From assembly GCF_003597395.2 (NCBI RefSeq), contig NC_133770.1, positions 292,569,824-292,633,823 of the forward strand: DNA of 64,000 nt, written 5' to 3'. Shown here piece after piece: positions 1 to 12,894 of this stretch (positions are counted from its first letter, which is position 1; each line of letters starts with the position of its first letter). A program made the position numbers and the translations under genes. This DNA is from Chelonoidis abingdonii. Its lineage: Eukaryota > Chordata > Testudines > Testudinidae. The notes beneath the pieces were generated by a model, which searched no databases, had not been told where the DNA came from, and worked only from the letters and a program-made list of their open reading frames with translations.

Positions 1-304
1 TTCTTGTCAAATCTCTTCACTTTGCAAGAAGCATGTTTTTTCTAGAACTCAGCACTGGAACGTCAGTTTTTACCCCACTTAACTTAGAGACATTTATTTT
101 TTTATTTGATTCCCATTTATCACTATTAACACAGCCCTAGTAGGGTTAATTAATTGAATGAACTCTGCATTACAATAGACTGTGTACATTACTACCTAAA
201 TCTTTCATGTATAAGCAACTTGCAAAATCTTTGTTATTTTACATGAATGTGTTTCATTAACAATATGCAGTGCAGTTGTAGCTATGTCAGTTCAAGAATA
301 TTAG
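1..304. other. Intronic sequence, nothing recognised
   Basis: AT-rich non-coding sequence. On the minus strand it lies downstream of the TRAPPC9 exon at 912-1038, so it belongs to the next intron. No repeat or exon was recognised. Confidence 0.5.
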
Positions 305-508
305 AGACAAGGTGGGTGAGGTAACACTTTTTATTGGACCATTTTCTGTTGATGAGAAAGACAAGCTTTCCGAGCCACACAGAGCTCTTCCTGTGGTCTT
401 GGAGTACCTTTCCCAGACCAGAAGAGGAGTTCTGTGTGGCTCAAAAGCTTGTCTCTCTCATCAACAGAAGGTGGTCCAATAAAAACAGTTACCTCACCCA
501 ACTTGTCT
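305..508. mobile_element. Palindromic MITE
   Basis: The ends are an inverted repeat: AGACAAGGTGGGTGAGGTAA on the left and the complement of GTTACCTCACCCAACTTGTC on the right. The complementarity continues inward for roughly 85 bases per arm (TTTTTATTGGACCA, TTCTGTTGATGAGA, GACAAGCTTT, GAGCCACACAGA), so the whole unit folds back. It resembles a very common turtle MITE whose long form begins ACAAGGTGGGTGAGGTAA. A 73-codon open frame across it is a by-product of the repeat, not a gene. No clear target duplication was found. Confidence 0.75.
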
Positions 509-2754
<2,246 letters not shown>

Positions 2755-2990
2755 GAATCCTAGCTGGGGACTTGACTTGAAATTAGTGGCTCATAAGCAG
2801 TGCTAAACTTCCTGTGAACTTGAGCAAATTATTCAGCTTCTCTATGCCTCTATTCCCCATCTGTAAAATGGGGATAATAGTACTTGCCTCCCTATGGGGG
2901 TTTAGCAAGAATTTCAAGAATAAATACATTAAAGATTATGAGGTACTCAGATACTACAGTGAGGGGGATCATACAGGTACTTAAGATAGA
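2755..2990 (+). repeat. MIR-like SINE
   Basis: The core CTGTAAAATGGGGATAATAG at about 2862-2881 follows a TTCTCTATGCCTCTATTCCC stretch. It is followed by AATAAATACATTAAAGAT and GAGGTACTCAGATACTAC. This order is typical of MIR/CORE-SINE copies in amniote genomes. The left boundary is approximate. Confidence 0.75.
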
Positions 2991-3564
2991 CAATACTGCA
3001 TGAGAGTTACAGCTTACCACTTTTTCTTCTAATTTGATATGCAGGTTTCAACTCAGATATAATACACAAATTAAAGTTACAGGCAAGAAGAATATCTTAT
3101 GACACACTAGCTCCTGAAGGTGTCACATTTTCCATTGTCCAGGTCAGAATACCCACATTTTACAATTCTCGCTTTTCAATACAATTTCTGGCTGCAAACA
3201 TTAGAGTTACTATTCTAGTGGGTATATTAATGTACGTAAGTACTTAAAAGTAACGTTTTATATTTCTCATCTCACTGTAGGCTCTTCCTCACTTCATTCT
3301 CAGCTACTTTGTGTAAGTAACAGAGTGTATTAGATATTTTTAAAAAAGGACAAAGTATATAATCCCGGTCCTAAACTGATACAAATCTAATTTTAGATGT
3401 AATGCAACATGGAAGGACACAGGTTCCAGTAATAAGATCACTGTTATTCAGTTTATGATGTGCCCATTATTGATGACTCCATTAAAGAAAACTCTTCAAA
3501 AAAAAACAGTCCTTGTGTAAAATCAACTCATTCCCAGGAAATAGAAAATATGGGTTTTTAGAAG
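2991..3564. other. Intronic sequence, nothing recognised
   Basis: AT-rich non-coding sequence between the MIR-like SINE and a CR1 3' end. No feature could be supported. Confidence 0.5.
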
Positions 3565-3632
3565 GAACTGGAATGAGGGAGGTCAGACTAGATCATAATG
3601 GTTCCTTCTAACCTTAAAGTCTAGGAGGAGAG
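3565..3632 (+). repeat. CR1 LINE 3'-end fragment
   Basis: The stretch GAGGTCAGACTAGATCATAA, followed by TGGTTCCTTCTAACCTTAAA and GTCTAGGAGG, matches the 3'-untranslated tail typical of sauropsid CR1 elements in the sense orientation. It is a short 5'-truncated copy. Confidence 0.7.
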
Positions 3633-5424
3633 GGCTGTTTTAAAGCTGACTTTTTCTCCTTTCTGCTCTCCTCCAGAAGGGCAACAGAAGTCTTAGAGGT
3701 AGCAACATACAAAACACACTCCTAGAGTTACTTCTATTGCATACTTATACTGCAATTATCTCTATTATAAGCATAGAAGCTGTTTCCTTTAGTTATCTAA
3801 CTTAATTTATAACTTTCTACCAAGCTTTTTGGTGATTTCATTTTAAAGTGAGAGAGTTGACCCACGGAATTTGGAAGTAGTCCAACGTTGCTGGAGGCTA
3901 CAGGGTTAAGCTCTGTCCTCCAGCTCAGGCCATCAGAAGAGTTCTTCCACAGCTGTAGAAACACTCCAACAACAAATTATTACGCATTAAGAGTACTTGA
4001 TGTGATGTATTAAATTAACCTAAGACAATATGTCTCAGTCTCCCTTTAGAGAAAAAATTCAATTTATATTCTGGTCATTTAACAGACTACCAGGTTGCGT
4101 TGAATTCTGAGAAACTGCTAACGGAAAGCACATTATCAGGTAAGAAGTTTCTCATTCTGTTGCACAGCTTCTCTTCTCATTCAGTACTAATAGGAATGAG
4201 CAGTGAATCGAGCATGTGTGGGAGAGCGAGGGATGACCAGAGTTTATTATAGTAGAAACATAGGCAGGAATGGAAGTTCCCCCACATAAAGCAAGAGCTT
4301 TATAAAATAAACAGTAACAGGGAACCTACCATCCAGTAACATCTTCCTAACAAAGTATGCCATTGCAGTTTCCCAGATATTACTATCATGCCAATTAGTG
4401 CAGGATTTTCATTTCTTGCCTACAACAACTTTGAGGGCTTAAGGTCTTGGCATTGTTGATAAAATAATGAAGATATACCAAATGTATGTACTCCATTTGC
4501 CTGGAATCTTACTTTGGAGCTCTAGAAATGCCCATTTATACCACAAAAAGCTTCGAACAAAACCATGGTAGAACTATTTCCTACAGATTGTAGAAAGAGG
4601 AACTTAACTCGAACAGAAAGGGCTAGTGGATATAAGAATCATCTTTTCCTCATGAGAAAAGCAGTGTGGTTCTTATATCGGTATGGGAACTAATTCCAAA
4701 ACTTGCCATTAGAAAGCAATCCAGAGATTTCTCTAATTTGTCACTGACATTACATTTGGCACTTGAGTATGCAAGGATCTACAGTGAAAATTGAGCTAGT
4801 TTTCAGCATGTTGTTTGTACTTACCTGCCCAAAAAGAGGCATTCGGATGTGATCTGAGAATGATACCTAATTTTATATTGCATCAAACGCACAATTCTAT
4901 GTCCTCCGAAGGAATTTCAGCAGGTGTATTTTGAGAAACCCATTCAGGAGATGAAGCTGATGCATGGCACCAGCAATCCCAGACACTGGGGATAAGTGAC
5001 TACTGACTGATGACACCTCAAGAAATGATTGATGCAATGAAGTTTTAGATCTTTGCAAATATTAACCATTATTGTAAAAATATAGCCATAGCCATATCTG
5101 TTTTGACCTGTGGGTGAGCAATTATCTGCACTGGGATCAAAGGCTCTTCATTTCAAGAGCTGGTGGCTATGAATCCTTTCCAGCAGCTGTCCAGTTATGA
5201 GTGGGTCTATTTCTCTGGACACGGTACTGATTGACATGTTATCTATGAATGAGCACAGGGGCATAAGTGTGACCCATGACTTTCTGTGACTATTACCAGC
5301 CACTTAAGACACTGGTTACGAAAGGCTGATCAGAAGGAAAAGTCTTGTACAGGAATTGTGAGCTCTCATACGCAAATACTCTTTGTCCATGTCATGCTCA
5401 GGATTTTGTCAGAGTAAAATGTAT
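3633..5424. other. Intronic sequence, nothing recognised
   Basis: Mixed-composition intron. A short imperfect hairpin lies near 4629-4680 (GATATAAGAATCA facing TGGTTCTTATATC). No exon or known repeat was recognised. Confidence 0.45.
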
Positions 5425-5779
5425 TAGGGCTGTTGATCAATCCCAGTTAACTCATGTGATTAACTCAAAAAAATTAATCACGATTAATTGCAGTTTTAAT
5501 CACACTGTTAAACAAGAGACTATCATTTGAAATATTTTCGATGTTTCTACATTTTCATATATATCGTATTCTGTGCTTTAACTGAAATCAAAGTGTATAT
5601 TACAAATATTTGCACTGTAAAAATGATAAACAGAACAAACAGTTTTCAATTCACCTCATACAAGTACTGTAGTGAAATCTTTTTGTCCTGAAAGTGCAAC
5701 TTACAAAAAAAAATTTTTTTGGTTACATAACTGCACTCAAAAACAAAACAATGTAAAACTTCAGAGGCTACAAGTCCAC

Positions 5780-6025
5780 TCAGTCCAACTTCTCGTTCAG
5801 CCAATTGCTAAGACAGACAAGTTTATTTACATTTACAGGAGGAGATAATGCTGCTCTCTTCTTATTTACAATGTCGCCAGAAAGTGAGAACAGGTATTTG
5901 CATGGCACTTTTGTAGCCAACACTGCAAGGTATTTACGTGTCAGATATGCTAAACATTCATATGCCCCTTCATGCTTCAGCCACCATTCCAGAGAACATG
6001 TTTCCATGCTGATGATGCTCATTAA
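5780..6025 (-). pseudogene. hAT transposase C-terminal fragment (left arm)
   Basis: Read on the minus strand, it encodes CSLEWWLKHEGAYECLAYL, then TRKYLAVLATKVPCKYLF and SGDIVNKKRAALS, ending NWLNEKLD. This is the C-terminal dimerisation region of hAT transposases (LEWW, then LARKYL, PAT-VP and LFS-G motifs). It is an inverted duplicate of the C-terminal coding part of the right arm. It has no start context or upstream catalytic domain, so it is not a working gene. It opens with ATG codons only because the arm boundary happens to supply them. Confidence 0.75.
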
Positions 6026-6129
6026 AAAAAATAATGCATTAATTAAATTTATGACTGAACTCTTTGGGGGAGAATTATATGTCCCCTGCTTTGTTTTACC
6101 CACATTCTGAAATATATTTCATGTTATAG

Positions 6130-6669
6130 CAGCCTCGGATGATGACCCAGCACATGTTGCTCATTTTAAGAACACTTTCACTGCAGATTTCACAGAACAC
6201 AAAGAAGGTACCAATGTGAGATTTCTAAAGATAAATACAGCATTTGACCCAAGATATAAGAATCTGAAGTGCCTTCCAAAATCTGAGAGGGATGAGGTAG
6301 GCAGCATGCTTTCAGAAGTCTTAAAAGAGCAACACTCTGATGCGGAAACTACAGAACCCAAACCACCAAAAAAGAAAATCAACCTTCTGCTGGTGGCATC
6401 TGACTCAGATAATGAAAATGAACATGTGTTGGTCTGCACTGCTTTGGATGGTTTTCGAGCAGAACCTGTCATCAACATGGACACATGTTCCCTGGAATGG
6501 TGGTTGAAGCATGCACATCTGGCACGTAAATATCTTGCAACACCGGCTACAACAGTGCCATGAGAACATCTGTTCTCACTTTCAGGTGACAAACAAGAAT
6601 CGGGCAGCATTCTGTCCTGCAAATGTAAACAAACTTGTTCCTCTGAGCGATTGGCTGAACAAGAAGTAG
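6130..6669 (+). pseudogene. hAT transposase C-terminal remnant (centre and right arm)
   Basis: The frame reads DDDPAHVAHFKNTF, then NVRFLKINTAFDPRYKNLK (the A-x-DPR-K motif of hAT transposases), an acidic and lysine-rich linker (PPKKKINLLLVASDSDNENE), and CSLEWWLKHAHLARKYLAT. Compared with the left arm and the copy at 24.2 kb, about 24 bases are missing after WWLKH. A frameshift near 6560 turns the conserved VPC region into a stop (ATGA). The catalytic N-terminal part and zinc-finger BED domain are absent. It is inactive and could only be mobilised in trans. Confidence 0.78.
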
Positions 6670-6993
6670 GACTGAGTGGACTTGTAAGCTCTAAAATGGT
6701 ACATTGTTTTATTTTTTAATGTAGCATTTTTGTACATAATTCTATATTTGTAAGTTCAACTTTCATGATTACAGTACTTGTATTAGGTGAATTACAAAAT
6801 ACTATTTCTTTTGTCTTTTTACAGTGCAAACACTTGTAGTCAAAAATAAAGTGAGCACTGTACACTTCGTATCCAGTGTTGTAAATGAAATCAACATACT
6901 TGAAAACATAGAAAATATCCAAAAATATTTAAATAAATGGTACTCTTATTCTTTAATCTCACGATTAATATTTTTCATCGCTTGACAGCCCTA

Positions 6994-8158
6994 AAATTTA
7001 TCTAAGTTTCCTTGGAAGTTTCTGCTCCAGATTTTGTCCTCTGCCAGGTAATCATCTCTTCTTGAATATCCTTGGTGTTTGCGGCAAACAGATTGTTATG
7101 CTGGCTTTGATAATGAGGGTTGAGGCCTCTCTGCCTCTCAGCTACTAACGTCTCCAATTCTTCCACAATAGCACCTCAGCTGTAAGTTTGGATGCATATG
7201 AGATATCTTTAAGATGAACAATGGCCGTTTACGAGTATAACATGGCTTGCTTCTAGCCACTAACCTAGAATCCATTCGTCACCAATCATATCAAGACAGA
7301 ACCTGAGCTGTCTCTCTCAAAAGAAGGACCACATGTCTAGATGACAAATCACTCATTTGCCACAATGTAGGCCTTTCTTACTAACTATAAAAAACCTCTG
7401 GTCTGAATGGCTATAGCTCAGGGTTTGAACTTGTAGTGCCGTGTGCCATCCTTCTTATGGTTTATGGCATCTTTGAAAAGCAGCCCATTTATGAATGTAT
7501 GATATGCCTCTCATTGGTGGAGCTATTGCTTGCAGCAACCTTCGGCTCCCAAAATTTAAGAAATCTTTGTTTTTACATAAACCTTTCAGTTTAACATTTG
7601 GTTTAAAAAGATCACCCCATCTGGCTCTTGAGATGGGCTCAAAAAACAGAATCAACAGGAAACCAAGAACCTAATAATGTTTCAAAAGGAAGATTAACAA
7701 CTCATTATTAATATTAATGAGTTCCTTCCAAGTCATTGACATCCTCTCCTGGAAAAAAGTCCTGCAAGGTTTGTTTTTTTCTTCCCCGAGACTACGCTGG
7801 AGTATGCATGTGTAGTACTTCCTCCTCTAGCTGTTGTATTGGGGGAGATAGTACACTTCATCCTGGCATGGAGAGCACACATCAGATAGGGTACAGGTAC
7901 ATACACACTGATTGTGGCAGTAGCTAGCTAGATACCCCTGGAGACTGAAAGACTGCCTGCTTGCTCCCCTGCATTGGCTAGCACCCAAGTACTGTAGCAG
8001 CAAGCTAGTACCACTTAGGGCTTTACTCAGTAAATCAGGATCATTTTCATGATCTGTAATCCCATGATGGTGCTGCTCATGTACTCCGGTTCTGGTCACA
8101 GATGGCCTGATGTGTTAAGGCTTTAAAGTGGAGCCAGCCTGTGAAGCATGGCAGAGAT
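6994..8158. other. Intronic sequence, nothing recognised
   Basis: No exon or repeat family was recognised between the foldback hAT and the GA microsatellite. Several open frames of 60-90 codons overlap each other on opposite strands and resemble no protein family. Confidence 0.45.

Positions 8159-8184
<26 letters not shown>
8159..8184. repeat. (GA)13 microsatellite
   Basis: Thirteen uninterrupted GA dinucleotides. Open frames crossing it on the minus strand (SLSLSLS tracts) are artefacts of this repeat. Confidence 0.95.
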
Positions 8185-8190
<6 letters not shown>

Positions 8191-9454
8191 TTCCCACCTT
8201 TTGGAGTGCTCCCTTTCTCTGGCAGAGCAGGGGAAAAACTGATCAATAGAAGGCCCGATTCCCATACTGCTGTGGCCTCAAATCTGAACCCCTTTCCCTG
8301 GAAGGTCCTTGAGCTGAAACCCAGAAAGTCTGCAGTTAATAGGAATCGCACCTGAGGCAGGTCTGCACAGAAGGGACATGCTTCTCTGCATGCCCAGATA
8401 TGCAGCAGGGTAGGGGAGAAGTAGCACAGATGACACTGAACACTGCAGAAGCCTCTGTGTAGGAGACAAACCCCAGCAAATATTCCCTTGGGGGGAGAAG
8501 ACAAAGGAGAAGGGGTTTAATTTGCAAACCACGTGCTCATTACCAATTCTTAATCACCCCTTGTGAAGGGGAAAGTTGCTCTTGACTTTTGGGGACCTCG
8601 AGTCTCTGGGGTTTGCGGGACTTACCTGAAAGTATCATGAGAATCCCCTGATTCTCAGTGGGAGGAAGCGGAGCTTTACAGAAGCCCTGCTTCTTTGCCC
8701 CTGGAGACGAGGACACGCACTTCAGTATCTGAGGGGGACTTCAGATTTTTTCCAGGGGATTCTTCTCCTCCAGAACGGGTCTGTTGCAGGACTAACCTCA
8801 GAGCTAACCAGACAAACTCCTCTTCATCCTTAGACTCTCTCCCCAAAAAGTTCAGAAGCTCCTGACCAGGCTTTTCTGCACCTGAGTCATAAATATTTGA
8901 GGCCAAGTGTGGACCCAATATGCCAGTTGCCAGTCAGACTCTGAGACCCATAACATGGCAGTGTTATGGCTGGCTGGGAAAAGGAAGCCTGTAAATGTAA
9001 TGCCTCCAGTAGGGGACACCTCTAAGATTTAGCCAGGTGTTTGTGTGACAGCTCTGCCATGACTTATTGGGGGTAGACTACTCCAGCAGGGAGGTGCTGC
9101 AGCAGCTGATCCAGATGGTTGAAACCACCATGCTGATATTCATCCAACCCACAGAAGGAGAAAGAAGACGACTAAGTTGCAACTGCATGGAAATAAAAGA
9201 GTCAAAACAAACTGGTTGAGAAAAACTGTACCACCAACTTGTTCTACAGCCAAGCAGAGAAAATTTCATGGTGGCCTGAGCTGAAAGGCAGAGCTTAAAC
9301 CTGGAGCCTTCAGCAACAACCCTGGCCCACCTCTGAATTCCGTAAGTGGGGAGCACTAACCATTCTTAATGAACAAGGAGAAAAGCTATTCAGTGCAACA
9401 GACTCTTTACTTTAGAGAGGAGATGAATAAAAGGAGATTTTATAAAAGTAGATA
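8185..9454. other. Moderately GC-rich intron, nothing recognised
   Basis: Less AT-rich than its surroundings (about 8280-8900). Overlapping minus-strand frames of 63-129 codons are present at 8115-8532, in several frames at once, and have no family motifs. I regard them as chance. A turtle-specific repeat I cannot name is possible. Confidence 0.4.
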
Positions 9455-9905
9455 AAATAATGAACAGTCTAGACAAGGCAAATAAGGAGAAGAGAACTTC
9501 CCTGTGTCCTAATGTAAGACTCAGGGGACATTCAATGAAGTCAGAAGACAGGAAATTCAAAACTGACCAAAGTACATATTTTTCACACATACAATTAAAG
9601 TGTGGTACTCACTGGCACAAAAAGTCATTGAGACCAAGAACTTAAAGATTCAAAAAGAGATTGGACATGGATTCCAAGAACATCTGAAGTTGCTATAATT
9701 GTAATAAACTTTGTGTACTGAATATTAAATCTTGTGATTCAGGGCTTAAACCAAAGTAACCAGTAGAGATCAGGGTGAGTCCTAATGTGGGGAGGAAATT
9801 CATCTACTTCTGCTAATTGCAAGGTTCTTACACTTTCCTCTGAAGCATCTGGCACAGCCCATTGTCAGGTCTAATCCAGCATGGACATTCCTGTGTTCCT
9901 ATCCT
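9455..9905 (+). repeat. CR1-like LINE 3' region
   Basis: The order of blocks is characteristic of a common turtle CR1-type 3' region: GTACATATTTTTCACACATA, CACTGGCACAAAAAGTCATT, AGATTCAAAAAGAGATTGGA, CACTTTCCTCTGAAGCATCT and AATCCAGCATGGACATTCCT. The copy is diverged and 5'-truncated, and the family assignment is from memory. Confidence 0.6.
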
Positions 9906-12209
9906 TACACTGTATATCGTGCATTCCATAAGCCACTTATTGGTGCAAAATGTAACCACATTAACTTCAGGTCAACAGTATCCATCTCCATATCATGAGA
10001 CATTTGGCCATATTTTCTTTCTAGTTGCTAGTCCTTCACCTCTCACCTCACTAAGGGCTCTGCAAAGATATTTAATTAACTTCTATCTTATTTTAAGATA
10101 GAGTTTTTATTTTACTCCCTTTATGAGGATTCAGCGCCAACTCTGTAATGTATCCTGATAATTCATAGATTATAAATGCTTAGGGGCAGTGACCTTACCT
10201 TCTGTTTGTCAATTAGTATAATTTAGTACTTTGAGGTGGCATGCATGCATACCTACTGCATGAGATAAATGATGAGTCATACGAGACACACTAAAGTTAA
10301 AAAAATTGAATTTCTGTTACCTTACTAAGAAAACAGAAAGGGAAAGGGAGTTCAGCATTAGACGCCACTCCTGCAAGTCTTCCACACACACACTACTCAT
10401 ACTGAGATCAGGATTTGCTGAATCTGGGCCATGGTATCAACTATTTATGTATCTGTATGTGAAGCTACTGATGTAGATTACACAGACTTACATAAATATC
10501 TCCTAGAGAGATTTATAATGTTTGTTACTTAAATAGGTTTTTAATTGGTATAATATGCAAACAAGTATAAAATATAATGTATGATCTTACACCATACTAT
10601 GAGGCAATCGAAGAACTCCTCTGCCAATACTGATCATGAAATTTTGAACAAGTGAACTGTTCTGAATAGCACAGCAGCTTCAACTACCTTCAACCACTCT
10701 GATGCGTCCTAGGGGTACCCAGAGATATGAAGCACTTTGCCACCAACTGTGCTTAGCATGAAGCCTTGTCCATGATTAAATGTGGGTCAGCTTCCCAGCT
10801 CCACCAGCCACAGACACAGGCACTACCCTCTGAGCCTCACAGGCACCACCGACTCTACAAGTCTCTATAAGTGAAGTGACATTACACTCCAACCCTCAAG
10901 CCCTCCGAGCAATTCCTTGAAGTGTCCAACCTCTGATCCACTGGACGTTCATAGTATTCATAAATCCATTGCTACCAAAGAAGCAGTACATCCAGCTTAC
11001 CAGTTTCACCTCAGAGTTTTAGATTTATTTATAGGAAACTCAAATAGAAGTCTATTTAACAAAGCATAAAGATGCAAGTAGTAGCATGTAAAAATATTGG
11101 AAACGTGGTTACATATAAAAGAATCACAAGCATTCTACAGTCTAGGCTTAATTAACAAGGTACTTTCATATCTAGTAGGATATTGCGCTCCCAAAATCCT
11201 TGCAGTGCTTTACAGTCAGGCAGGCTGTGATCCTTTTTTTTCCCCATGAGACATGCACACTGCCAGTTTGCCTCCGATAGGCGAAGGATTCAGTGCCTCT
11301 TTCTGCACACCAAGATATAGCAAAGCAATCCTTTGTCTTTATTCATAAACAGGACACTCCGCTGCTGTTTGTTTCATCCTACAGATTTCACAATCTGTCA
11401 TTTTGCAGCTGGCTTAATATGCAAATAGGCATGTAGCATGAGGCATGCAAGACACAAATGGCCACCCAGGGAGAGAGGTGACAGTTATTGTCTGCCTATT
11501 AAACATTTTTGAGGTATGTCACCTCCTGTGACCTGCCTTAACTCCAACACCTTAACAGCATAAGTTTTTCATATAGATATAAAACTCCTTAAATATTATG
11601 CACATATATATTTCATAATGATTACGACAACACATAGGGCACTGGCTTTGGGCAGAGACTTCATGTCACCCTTTGGTGAACTATTATGCAGATACCAAAT
11701 TGAGGGGATCCCTATACAATCTTATGTATCCTCTATGCTTTCTGCCAGCTGGCATCAAAGAGACCCAAGGACCCCCAGACCCAGACTGAAGTTTTAATAT
11801 TAGAATCATTTTTATCCCATGACACATTGCATAAGTTTCCCAAGAGACATTGAACAGTCACTGGACAGTGATGCATGGCAGGGTAAAGGGTAGGATGCGT
11901 GGCACACAGACACCTACCTGTGGTGCACCATGCTTTGCAGCAACGCAAGCATTCCTGGTGAGTGGATGCAGCAACAACAAAAGCAGCCAAGCACACATGC
12001 CTCTGAGCAATATACAAATTTAGGCAGCTGTACATCAAATTAACGTCTGTTGACCACAATTTGTAGCATAGACATGGCCTCAAACAGGGCAAGTTTAAGA
12101 TAACATTCCTAAATGTGCAACAGTCCTGCCAAAGTTAAAACTACATCAGTTGTACTTGTGCACTCATTTGCTGTCAAATTTTTTTATTGAATGTGAAATA
12201 TAACAAATA
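9906..12209. other. Intronic sequence, nothing recognised
   Basis: AT-rich sequence. A 119-codon minus-strand frame at 11733-12092 is cysteine-rich but repeats no known motif and has no splice-site context that I trust. No repeat family was recognised. Confidence 0.45.
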
Positions 12210-12743
12210 CAGTATACAGCTGATTATCCAAACAAGACAGGGGACAGATTTTATTCACATAACTAGGAGTTCAGATAATAGAGAGGGAAGGAACTATTCA
12301 TCAGTGGGGAGTCTTCCCCTGTTGCCGAGGCTCATCCTCCAAGTCTTGGTCTGGATCTCTGCTCTGCCCCACTCAGTTGTTTCCATGACCGGAGCTGTAG
12401 AGGGTTCTTTCCACTGACACAGGGCTGCTAAAACCCAATCCCTCCCAGCACAGGGAGCCCTCTATAACTCCGCTGCCATGGCCCTGTTCACTCATTTCCA
12501 TGATAGCAGAGCTGCAGAGGACTCCCTGCGCTGCCAAAGGAGCCATTCAGCAGCAGGAGGCCTCCCCCATAGCTGGGGGTTCGTCATCCTCTCACACCTC
12601 ACAGTCCTGGCTAGGGATCTCTGCTTTTTTATCTGAATCTCTCCATTATCCAAATCCCTTTCTTGTCTTCCAGCATGAGATACATGCCCCCTGCAGCTAA
12701 TGTGAACGTTCAAATAGAGTTTCAGATAAATGGGAGTATACTG
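12210..12743. mobile_element. Tigger/pogo-like non-autonomous DNA transposon
   Basis: The ends are imperfect inverted repeats, CAGTATACAGCTGATTATCC on the left and the complement of GATAAATGGGAGTATACTG on the right. They are flanked by TA dinucleotides at 12208-12209 and 12744-12745, as expected for Tc1/mariner/pogo elements. The interior is GC-rich and has no transposase frame. A pogo/Tigger MITE is the best fit. Confidence 0.62.
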
Positions 12744-12894
12744 TACTATTTATGAATGTTATGAATCTCAACTGAGAGCCACTCTTTCCTATATTAGTAA
12801 CTGAGTGTGTTTTGTTTTACAGTTATATAACTAACTATATTCTAACGATAGTTACAAAACTATAAAACAAAACAAATACAGCCAGTTACATATT

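Larger units (their letters stand above)
5425..6993. mobile_element. Foldback hAT element with transposase remnants in both arms
   Basis: This is a complete non-autonomous hAT copy. The ends are TAGGGCTGT and ACAGCCCTA, followed inward by TTAATCACGATTAA-type motifs on both sides. It is flanked by AAATGTAT (5417-5424) and AAATTTAT (6994-7001), a 7/8 match to an 8-bp target duplication, as expected for hAT. The left arm (about 5425-6025) is the inverted complement of the right arm (about 6465-6993), so each arm carries the C-terminal transposase coding segment in opposite directions. Only about 6026-6464 is unique. A second copy at 23507-24721 has the same arrangement, so the foldback structure is a property of the family and not a local accident. 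Confidence 0.88.

Noticed and set aside
5805..6110. A 101-codon plus-strand frame in the left hAT arm
   Set aside because: It is the complement of transposase coding sequence. The hAT motifs are on the minus strand here.
8077..8532. Overlapping minus-strand frames with SLSLSLS tracts
   Set aside because: Produced by the GA microsatellite and neighbouring low-stop sequence. There is no family resemblance and no splice context.
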